From: a virus
Length of the DNA stretch: 22,399 nucleotides
IMG/VR virus record: IMGVR_UViG_3300031216_000073
Location: 1-22,399 of that record
Reading direction: 5' to 3' (one strand)
A model generated the notes under the pieces. That model saw only the letters and a list, made by a program, of their open reading frames with translations. It did no database searches and was not told the origin of the DNA. Position 1 is the stretch's first letter; the number at the start of each line of letters is the position of its first letter. A program made the translations under genes and the position numbers. This document shows positions 1 through 8,268 of the stretch, in pieces.

Positions 1-3000
1 CCGAGACGAGTAGCTGCGCGCGTCGGCAAACTCGTATGATCCAAACGTCAGCGAAATTTCGGGGTCGATCGTGGTAGCCCTGAATCCCACCCAGGCCAGC
101 AGCTCGTCGGAAAGCTCATAGGTTCGACCATACGGCTCGACCTGACCTCGGATCGCTTTCATCGTTCGCTCGACGTTGTTGGCAACTCCGGGCTTCGTGA
201 CGTCAATGAAGTGGGCCAGCCCCTTGATCACGCGATCACTGAGAACGTCAGACTCGGACCAGACTTCTCGCCGGCCCTCGGACATTTGCTGGCCGGACAT
301 GGATTCAAGAAACGCTTGCAAGCCAATCTCGGGGGACAAGAACGGTGACAGCAAGCCCCATGCAGCTTCGCCGAACTTCTCCTCAATTCCCTCGTTGGAT
401 TCGTTCATCACCGCGTTCAGCGGTTGTTTGACGTAGGCATAGGGGTCCACATGGGACAAGTCCAAGTGAGTTGTTTTCCCGTCCTCGCCAATCCAAAGGA
501 ACAGAAGCTGGCTGTTTCTCTGCCAATTCGGGCCAAGCTGGCGAACGGCTTCGTCTGTCTCGTCGTCAATCCCCAGCATCCACCGCATTGACATAGTTGA
601 TGCATAGGTCCAGCCCGCAGCGATGCTCATGCCGGCCAAGCGCTGGGAACCAAGCCTGATCCGGCCCTCGGAAATATCCTTGGCAGCCAGCTTGCCCATA
701 TTGATGCTGGTCCGTCCGACCTCCCAAGGGAACGATACGAACGTCCCGATCGGCGCTCGGCGCAGTTTCTGAATGGCCTCAGGAACCATCGAGTATGTCG
801 GGTAGGTGTCGCGCACTCGGGTTGCGGCCTCGACCTCAAGCTCCGCATCGCTCATGCCGGCAAAGTCTGTGTCCCGGTATCGCTGTAGCATTGCAAGCTC
901 ATTTGCGAAACCGAGCACCTTCCAGAAATCATCACCCATCTGGTAGATTTTCTGGACAATTCGGAAGAATTTTCGGATGCCGTTTTTGGTCAGCCCTGAA
1001 GCCTTCTTGACGCCCCGAACCATCGTCGTCTGTTCCTCAATCATCAGATCGGTGATGTCGCTGAGAACAGCCTTGATCTCGCCAGAGCGCGCGCCGTCGC
1101 GGATCACGCCAAGCTCGGCCTGGCGCTTGGTGAACCTGTTCAGATCGGCCCTTGCTTCCCGAGCGCTGTCGTACCGGCCAATCCAAGCCCACACGCCAGA
1201 CATTCCCGGAAGCTCCGTCATGAGCTCGGAGAGTACGAGCTTGCCCGACGCCTTTAACCCAGTCGGATTGATATGGCCGTTTGCCACAGCGAACCAGCCA
1301 GCAGAGTGAAAGTTGCGCGAGGCCGTGGTCGGAGAAAGCACAGTCTTCCCGTATTTCACCATGCCGTTGACCGTCACCATGCCTTTAACCCAGCCCTCAA
1401 GCTGGCCGCTATCAACCGCCCGGCGCATCGCCTCAACAAAATCAGGTGTCGCCCATAGGCCAGCCATCGGAAGCATTGGGTCGCTGTCGGTGATCTGCTG
1501 GCTCATTTCTGCCGTCTGCTGAACGGATAAGAAGCCGTTGTCTAACCCGTCCTGGCGCACCTTCGACAAGAAGTAATGCTTAGCGTTGATCTGGGACATT
1601 TTCAGCATGGAGCGCGCGAAATTGATCTTGGGGTCTTGGTGCTCGCCCATCAGCGCGCGAATCTCTGGCGCAATATTTTTGCGGCGCTTCAGTATCCCCA
1701 GGTCTTTCCGGCCAACGTTCCCTGAAATCATGCTCACGAAATCAGAGGCATCCGTGTTCAGAATGCCATTGATCACGCCGTCAGCGTGGGAGCGCTTGGC
1801 CTCGTCGGACATTTCAGCCATATCCTCTCGCCGGCCAATCTGCTCAAGAAGGAAATCACGCGCCTCATTGACGACCGCCTCGGTTGGCTCCCAGTTGCCG
1901 CTCGGGTCAAATACCCGGTACGACCGATTCAGGTAGGTGCCCTTGTTACCCTCGATCGTCTGGACCAGGGCAATCTTCGCCGCAACCTTCCCGCCAACAC
2001 CTGGCATGACCTCGATCGCTGCGTATTCTTCCTCGGTCAGATCGCGAAAATCTCCATTCTCAAGCTGCGCCGCGCTAAGAATGTCCAATATCGCCTGCTG
2101 GTTGCTTTGCTCAAGCGTCTGGATCAGGTAGCGAATCTCGTCAACGATCATCGCCTGAGTCTCGGCCGACTTCGCATCAAGCATTGCCCGCATACCCTGG
2201 AGCTCGCGGAACAGATTGACCGACTCTTGAATCCACTTGATCGGTTCACCGCCCAGAAAAGCATTCATGTCCCGCAGCTTCTGGGATGGAATGTTCATGT
2301 AGAGCTTCGTTCCGGTCGCTTTCGCAGCTATGGCGCTGAACTCAGAAGTTAAAGACTCGACCTCGATCGCGTCAGATTCAAACTTACCCATCGCCTGAAT
2401 GTTGCGCTGGAATGCTTCATCGGTCAGCAGACCCTCTTTGACAAAATACCGCCTGGCCGCGCGCTTGAACTTCATGCGCCACCGCCGATCAGTGTTGGAA
2501 ACGTCCAGGTAGGGGTGCTTGGTCCGGTGCTCGACCAGATTGCCGTTGCTGTCGCGGCCGAAAACCACGCGGCCCTTGTTCCGCCCGGCATCAGGCGCAA
2601 CCACTTCCGGGTCCGCTCTGGATACCGGCTGACCGGCCTTGCCGTCAATGTCTACGGAAAAACCCGCATTCTGGTCTGACTTCTTGCGCGAGTACCGAAT
2701 ATCCGGGTTGCTGGGGTCAAACGTGCCTTGGTTTTCCGTGCGCTGATACATAGCAGGAGCATAAGACGGCCCCTCAGACTTACTCACGCCATCAATAACG
2801 CGCTTGACCGAACCACGCGCCATGTGAGCTACATCGGCAGACGTAAAGCCCTTGACGAGCGGCCTAGTCGCCTTGAACTTGCGGAGGAATGCCTTGATCG
2901 TCGCGACAATTTCGGAGAATGCGCCACCTTTAGCCCCGTTTTCGGCCATGTAGGCAATCGTCTCTTCCCAGAGAGCTCCGTCAGTCTTGATCGTGTCGTC

Positions 3001-6000
3001 TTTCAAAGCCCGCTGGTGAGCAGCATAAGCGTCACGCGATGACTTGCGAGCGCCTTCTTTTGCGCCCTCTTCGACCTGTTTCTTGATTCGGCTGATCAGA
3101 GAGCCGTACTTGTCGCCAAGCATGTCCTTGAGGCCGTGGTGAACGCCGACCTCATGCAAGATTAGGCCAAATTCGCTGCCGGGCTTGATATTGTTGGCCG
3201 CCATGTAGACCTTGCCGCCCATGTAGACCGCCGCAGCGTCGCTCGGGTGGTTTCCTGGCCAGTCTGCCGGGGATTCGGTCACGGTGATCAGGCCGGAGTC
3301 GATCAGGGCCTTCTGGGCGCGCGGGGTCAGGGAGCCGATGATTGCTCCAGAGGTGGTTCTACCTTGTTCTCGGCGGGAGTACATTTCCACGCCTTGGTCG
3401 GTTTCTCGGGTTTCAACGACCTGGAAAAAGTTGTCAAACGCAGCGCGAATGCCTGGCATTTCCCCTTCAGTCGGGTACGGGTAGCTCTCGGTCTTTCCGC
3501 CCATTGCCTCCCACGCTTGTTCGCTGACGACATTGGCAAGATAGTCGTTCGCTCCGTTCTGGTCGCGCAGCTTCTCGATCACGTAACCCTCAAACGCCCG
3601 GGCAGAAAGCTCAACCGACGTTGACCAGTAATCCTTAGACCGAACTGAGTCCAGCTCCTGCGACCGCTTAGGCATCCCGCTTTTGTAAATGGCCTGAATC
3701 ACGCCATTAAAAGCATCCCGGACTTCTGGGCGAATACCGCCAGCGTCTCGCTGTTCGCTCTCGGTCATGTAGTCGGTGCCGCCGTGGCGTTTACCGAACT
3801 CATTGTCCAGAGAATGCCAGAATTCGTGAGCAAGACTTCCTGCGCCCTGCATCTTAGTCAAGTTGATGACGACTTGACCCGGCTCGTAATGCGCCGCCGC
3901 AGACCTCTTCCCGCCCTTGCCGCGCGCGCCGAACGCCAAACCCAACTTGCCGTTCAGGGACAGGGCTTTGGCTGGCACGTCGATGACGCCAGCAAGGTCC
4001 ATCAGCGCGTCATAGGCGTTGTTAAGATCATCCTGGCGCTTTGACTGTTCGACCCAGTTGCCGAACTGGACGCCGCGGAAGCCGAATTCGTCAGCCCACA
4101 GCTCAGGAGTCGCATCCTGCCCATTCAGATGGTCAATTCCGACCCTGGGCGCATTGGTTTTGTCACGGTGCGGCGGGACCTCCCGCATCTTCTTGTATTC
4201 GCTCTCGAGTAAATCCCGATTGTCGTTCAGATACATTCGAGCGCGCATGACGTTATCAAACCCGGTCTTGACGCGCAGCAGGTTTTTCCCGATTTTTCTG
4301 CCGATAAACACGTCCTTTGTTCGACGATCACTGTAGATGTCAAACCTGATCGGACCCCGTTGTTTGCTGCCAAGCGCTGGATGCACTTCACGGAATTTTT
4401 CAATAGCCTCCTCGCGGGTGTTGCCAACAGCCAATTCGCGCGGGAAGTTTGAATACGCGCTGCCCTTGGTCTTTTGCTCGATCGACCACTTGACGACGTT
4501 CTTTTCTCCGCGATACAGCGAGTAAAGGTTCTTAGTGAACCAGATGCCCTTCAATGATTTCTCGTGACCAAACTCCTCGTACAGATCAGCGCGGCCGGTC
4601 AGGCGGTCCACATTCCTGACCGCGCCAGAAAGGCGCTGACGGAACTCGCTTGCCATGTCTGGGTTACGCAACAGCTCAACGGACACTGTGCGCAATTGCT
4701 CAAGGTTGTTGGCCCAAGATCGCATTCCGCGCGACCGGGGCTTGGCAGGAACCTCGTCGCGAAGCGCTCGAACCAATGCAACCACGGACGGATCAGAGCC
4801 TTCGTCAATGAGCTTCTGGTAATTTGGTTGAGGCCATGACTTCGACAGCGGGACTTTGGCCGCATCCTGCTCTGAAGCGGACTCCAGTGAATCAGCGTAA
4901 TCCTTGCGTGCACCGACGATCTTCTCGCCGAAATCGTCAATGGGCTGCGTAGGTTCGCTGCTTGTCGCTGCTGGCGCTTCAGGCTCAGGGGCCGGGGTTG
5001 CTTCGGCGGTCGGCTGGTCGATCGGTTCAATCTCTTTCTGCCCGATCAAGTCACCCTGAGCAGGACGCGGCCCAGCGAATAGGTCGCCGTCGCCTTCAAG
5101 CATGTCGGGGGATTGTTCGGTGCGGGTCTGCCGGTCGCGGTCGGAGTCGGCCTGAGCCTGAGCTGTGGAGTCTACCGGGCCTGCTAAATCTTGCGGGCCG
5201 GGATCGGCGTTCTCAGGCTCTCTGGAAGGATTATCTCGAACTTGCTCGACGGCTCGATCTGAGCCAGAAAGTCTCGGTGCGATCCTTTCCACTCCACCGG
5301 GCTCTTGCTCCCTGCCTGCGCGCTCGCCGGTTGCTTCGCGTCTGCGCTTTTCTGCCTTGAGTGCTTCATCTGCTGTATCCTTGTTAGCTCCCCGGCCAAA
5401 CGTAATGTTCAGCCCGCGCTTATTGATCACCGTACCATCTGATTTTGTCTCCCGCAATATGGCCTGCGAAAGTTCATTGTTCACTTCGGTCATGAGTGCA
5501 TCGACATTCTGGCCGTCTTCAGGCATAACATAGAAATCATCACCGCTAACATGGAACGACCCGCGATCTCCAAATTTGCCATGAATGGACCGAGCAACCG
5601 TAATAAGCAGGGCATCGCCAGCAGAAGGGCTCAGGTTGTCGTCAATCCATTTTAGGTTATCAGCATCAATTGACACTACTTCGCCCTGATGGCCTTTGAT
5701 GGCTCGCTCAAATGACCGGCGACCGTTGATGCCGGTAAGCTCGTTGCTCAGCAACGCAATCAACCGCTCTTCGCTGGTCATCTCATACGGGTCTTTAGCA
5801 GCAATCTCAGCCCTTTGTTCGGGCGTCGTTCTGCGCTCAGTCTGGTTTGTCGCCATAGGAGCATTAGGCTCAATGACGAACTCAGCTCGTTCAATCACCT
5901 GATCAGTCTCGTACTGGAGCGAATCAACCTGGTTATCAGTCAATTCTCCACGCTCCGCCCGCTGCTGGTCGCGTCTTGGGGCCAGTCGCTCCTGTAAGGT

Positions 6001-8268
6001 GTCAGGGCCAAATCCTTGCTCAAGATTTGCGCCCATGCGAACAGCCGAGATCGTTTCAAGCATCGCCTCAACAGTTTCAGCCTGTTGCTCGCCCAGCCTT
6101 TCTCCGTTTAGCGCCTTCTTCACAGCGTTTTGGATTCGCCCAACAGTCATGCCGTCAGCAATAATGCCTTGCGCCCACTGAGGATTCTCGCTTGGAACAC
6201 CAATGTAGTCGCCGGTATCCGATGGCCGGTCGCCTTGATTCGTGTTATAGCGACCCATAGCACCGCCGCCCTTTTTCAGATCAGACACCATAGACTCAAT
6301 CTGGTCTCGAAACTCTGGCCGACGAAGGCGCATATCGGACCACTGGCGAGTACCGCCGCTTTTTAGCTGGACGGTAGGCAGCGCGTCAATCTCGACGTAA
6401 GTGCTTGGCTGGTTCGTATCTGAGGCAACAGGCTCAGGCTGAACAGGTTCTTGAGTCGGCTGCGCTGTATCTGCCTGAGATTCAGGCCGCAACTGTCTCA
6501 GAACGTCACGAAGCCCCTGCCGGCCCTGCTCTACGCCATTGGCCTGCTCTGGCTGTGCGGTGGGCTCAGGGGTCGGCTCAATTGCATCAGCGGGCTCAGG
6601 AGCTGTCTGATTGGATGCGGGGGCAACTTCTGGCGTTGCAGTCTGTGGGGCGGGCTGGGCGCGGTTGCGGAAACCAGCAATACCGCCGATCGGTGCAAAC
6701 AGCGCGCCCATGCCAAAGGCTTCACCAGCGCCCTCAAACGTGCCCTGATCCGGGTTGACCGCCTGGGTGGCTTGGTTTGCCGCCACCTGCGTATACCCTT
6801 CTTCCAGGGCTTCTGAAAGACCTTCACCCACAAAGCCCGTTGCAGCGCCACGAAGAACACTGCCGCCGCCACGTCCCGACCCAGCAAGCGCTCGATCAAT
6901 TGCCAAAGCGCCAGGGATCAAATTCAGGCCCAGAGAAACGGCGGCCGTCTTGAGTCCAGCCAGTCGGGCCAGCTCAACAGAGACTGTTTCCTTGGCCTCC
7001 TCCTCGTCCACGCCTTCAGCAATCAGGCGCTTGTAGGTCTCATTCGCGGCCCACAATTCGCCGTCCTGCTGCATGAGCTGCTCAAACGCTGTGCTAGCAG
7101 AGTCAGCGCCCCCTAAAATAGCACCAGCTCCAGCGGCTCCAGCGGTTGCGGCTCCAGCGGTCGTTTTTGCCCCGGCGCCCATTACGCGCGCCAGAATGCC
7201 AGCGCCGCGACCAGCGACACCAGTAATCATAAGGTTCGGTGTCTGTTCAATGAAGAACGAAAGCAGTAATCGGGGACGTTTTACAGTCTCGGAGGCCACG
7301 GCCTTGAACGCGCCCCACTGGCCTTCAGCGGCAGTGGCTGACTCGACAGCCGCGTCTACATCGGCCTGCTGTCCGACGATCGTGTCAGACTCGATGGCGC
7401 TGGCGAAGCCCCTCACGCCTTCAGCGGCTTTGGTCAACACATTGTCCATGCCACCAGGCAGTCCGGTCAGCCCGTACAGGGTGCCAGCAGTTCCAACAGG
7501 CAGTGCGACGGCTTTGGCTAACACCGCAGCAATCTGATCAATCCAGTCCGTTGCGACGTTCTTGCGGTCTTCTCCGCCTACCCGGTCGCGCCATGACCGA
7601 TCAGGGTCAGACAGCAGTGCGCCCAATGTTGAATTATCTCGCCCAGGCGTCATGTCGGGCGCTCTCCAGTTATCGCGCCGGTTTTCCCATGTCTCGCCGC
7701 GGCCCTCGGAAGTCTGAACCCCCTCGGTGAGCTTCTGACCTAGCGATGTTGCGTTAGGGTCTGGCGACTGCATTGGAATAGCAGTGCCTTCGCTATCTGA
7801 CCAGCCAATCGGGTTGTTGTTGGTTTTCTTTGCTGTCGAGCCTGGACCGGGCTCGGAAACATTTTCTGAGCCAATTCCATAACTATCAATCCGGCGCTTT
7901 GCGCGCTCGTTGGCTGCTGACAGTTGCTCGGGCTCATATAGAGACTGAGGGACCATACCCTCACCAGCACCTCGGATGGTGTCACCAGCACGAGATGCGA
8001 AGTTGTCCATGTTGCCAGTCAATAGCCCATAGATATTCCCAGAAGTTCCGGCAAGATTACCTACGCCACGAACGCCATAGGAAGGCAATGTGTTGACTGC
8101 CCGGTTTGCGCCCTCGTCATACCCGTCACCAAAGAACTCCTGCTGAAGGGCTAAGTCTTTTTCTCTCTGGGTTTGGGGCAGGTCATAAACATCATCCTCG
8201 GTTACGTCAAGGCTGCTGAAGTCATATTTTGATGACGTACCAAGATGACTAAACTTGTACTTGCTCAC
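1..8268 (-). CDS. Giant polyvalent virion protein, at least 2756 residues (partial at 3' end)
   Basis: One frame is open from the GTG at 8268 to the first base of the window, so the stop is outside. It is probably a packaged protein ejected into the host. Domains in order: a polar N terminus; Gly/Ala-rich hydrophobic segments at about 250-275, 330-400, 440-495 and 517-535; a Pro/Glu/Gln linker (about 535-630); a degenerate GGDEF-like domain (about 835-980; LTGINGRRSFE at 844, IDADN at 867, SGDDF at 908-912); and a second acidic Pro linker (about 985-1110). Next is a region ending in a zincin-like domain with HEFWH at 1481-1485 and ELSARAFEGY near 1553. The preceding ALSLNGKLGLAFGARG resembles the LPD5/LPD1 domains of polyvalent proteins. 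A second zincin-like motif HEVGVHH (1705-1711) has EETIAYMAE near 1768. TFDPSNPDIRYS lies near 1850, then a long helical region (YLNRSYRVFD near 2110), and a C-terminal part resembling the LPD38 type (from about 2400). Pfam-style names are from memory. Confidence 0.92.
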   Translation of the reverse strand, partial: MSKYKFSHLGTSSKYDFSSLDVTEDDVYDLPQTQREKDLALQQEFFGDGYDEGANRAVNTLPSYGVRGVGNLAGTSGNIYGLLTGNMDNFASRAGDTIRGAGEGMVPQSLYEPEQLSAANERAKRRIDSYGIGSENVSEPGPGSTAKKTNNNPIGWSDSEGTAIPMQSPDPNATSLGQKLTEGVQTSEGRGETWENRRDNWRAPDMTPGRDNSTLGALLSDPDRSWRDRVGGEDRKNVATDWIDQIAAVLAKAVALPVGTAGTLYGLTGLPGGMDNVLTKAAEGVRGFASAIESDTIVGQQADVDAAVESATAAEGQWGAFKAVASETVKRPRLLLSFFIEQTPNLMITGVAGRGAGILARVMGAGAKTTAGAATAGAAGAGAILGGADSASTAFEQLMQQDGELWAANETYKRLIAEGVDEEEAKETVSVELARLAGLKTAAVSLGLNLIPGALAIDRALAGSGRGGGSVLRGAATGFVGEGLSEALEEGYTQVAANQATQAVNPDQGTFEGAGEAFGMGALFAPIGGIAGFRNRAQPAPQTATPEVAPASNQTAPEPADAIEPTPEPTAQPEQANGVEQGRQGLRDVLRQLRPESQADTAQPTQEPVQPEPVASDTNQPSTYVEIDALPTVQLKSGGTRQWSDMRLRRPEFRDQIESMVSDLKKGGGAMGRYNTNQGDRPSDTGDYIGVPSENPQWAQGIIADGMTVGRIQNAVKKALNGERLGEQQAETVEAMLETISAVRMGANLEQGFGPDTLQERLAPRRDQQRAERGELTDNQVDSLQYETDQVIERAEFVIEPNAPMATNQTERRTTPEQRAEIAAKDPYEMTSEERLIALLSNELTGINGRRSFERAIKGHQGEVVSIDADNLKWIDDNLSPSAGDALLITVARSIHGKFGDRGSFHVSGDDFYVMPEDGQNVDALMTEVNNELSQAILRETKSDGTVINKRGLNITFGRGANKDTADEALKAEKRRREATGERAGREQEPGGVERIAPRLSGSDRAVEQVRDNPSREPENADPGPQDLAGPVDSTAQAQADSDRDRQTRTEQSPDMLEGDGDLFAGPRPAQGDLIGQKEIEPIDQPTAEATPAPEPEAPAATSSEPTQPIDDFGEKIVGARKDYADSLESASEQDAAKVPLSKSWPQPNYQKLIDEGSDPSVVALVRALRDEVPAKPRSRGMRSWANNLEQLRTVSVELLRNPDMASEFRQRLSGAVRNVDRLTGRADLYEEFGHEKSLKGIWFTKNLYSLYRGEKNVVKWSIEQKTKGSAYSNFPRELAVGNTREEAIEKFREVHPALGSKQRGPIRFDIYSDRRTKDVFIGRKIGKNLLRVKTGFDNVMRARMYLNDNRDLLESEYKKMREVPPHRDKTNAPRVGIDHLNGQDATPELWADEFGFRGVQFGNWVEQSKRQDDLNNAYDALMDLAGVIDVPAKALSLNGKLGLAFGARGKGGKRSAAAHYEPGQVVINLTKMQGAGSLAHEFWHSLDNEFGKRHGGTDYMTESEQRDAGGIRPEVRDAFNGVIQAIYKSGMPKRSQELDSVRSKDYWSTSVELSARAFEGYVIEKLRDQNGANDYLANVVSEQAWEAMGGKTESYPYPTEGEMPGIRAAFDNFFQVVETRETDQGVEMYSRREQGRTTSGAIIGSLTPRAQKALIDSGLITVTESPADWPGNHPSDAAAVYMGGKVYMAANNIKPGSEFGLILHEVGVHHGLKDMLGDKYGSLISRIKKQVEEGAKEGARKSSRDAYAAHQRALKDDTIKTDGALWEETIAYMAENGAKGGAFSEIVATIKAFLRKFKATRPLVKGFTSADVAHMARGSVKRVIDGVSKSEGPSYAPAMYQRTENQGTFDPSNPDIRYSRKKSDQNAGFSVDIDGKAGQPVSRADPEVVAPDAGRNKGRVVFGRDSNGNLVEHRTKHPYLDVSNTDRRWRMKFKRAARRYFVKEGLLTDEAFQRNIQAMGKFESDAIEVESLTSEFSAIAAKATGTKLYMNIPSQKLRDMNAFLGGEPIKWIQESVNLFRELQGMRAMLDAKSAETQAMIVDEIRYLIQTLEQSNQQAILDILSAAQLENGDFRDLTEEEYAAIEVMPGVGGKVAAKIALVQTIEGNKGTYLNRSYRVFDPSGNWEPTEAVVNEARDFLLEQIGRREDMAEMSDEAKRSHADGVINGILNTDASDFVSMISGNVGRKDLGILKRRKNIAPEIRALMGEHQDPKINFARSMLKMSQINAKHYFLSKVRQDGLDNGFLSVQQTAEMSQQITDSDPMLPMAGLWATPDFVEAMRRAVDSGQLEGWVKGMVTVNGMVKYGKTVLSPTTASRNFHSAGWFAVANGHINPTGLKASGKLVLSELMTELPGMSGVWAWIGRYDSAREARADLNRFTKRQAELGVIRDGARSGEIKAVLSDITDLMIEEQTTMVRGVKKASGLTKNGIRKFFRIVQKIYQMGDDFWKVLGFANELAMLQRYRDTDFAGMSDAELEVEAATRVRDTYPTYSMVPEAIQKLRRAPIGTFVSFPWEVGRTSINMGKLAAKDISEGRIRLGSQRLAGMSIAAGWTYASTMSMRWMLGIDDETDEAVRQLGPNWQRNSQLLFLWIGEDGKTTHLDLSHVDPYAYVKQPLNAVMNESNEGIEEKFGEAAWGLLSPFLSPEIGLQAFLESMSGQQMSEGRREVWSESDVLSDRVIKGLAHFIDVTKPGVANNVERTMKAIRGQVEPYGRTYELSDELLAWVGFRATTIDPEISLTFGSYEFADARSYSSR

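Noticed and set aside
1786-2352. A 188-codon open frame on the plus strand opposite the giant gene
   Set aside because: It is antisense to a continuous coding frame with recognisable motifs, and it has no ribosome binding site or family resemblance. GC-rich antisense frames of this size are expected by chance.
4599-5030. A 143-codon frame on the minus strand in another register of the giant gene
   Set aside because: The product is Arg/Ser/Pro-rich in the way out-of-frame translations are, and the giant frame continues through it with meaningful motifs.
1-8268. N4-type virion RNA polymerase as identity of the giant gene
   Set aside because: The size is similar and the capsid is N4-gp56-like, but I see no T7-like polymerase motifs in the visible part; the zincin-like, GGDEF-like and polyvalent-domain signatures point elsewhere.
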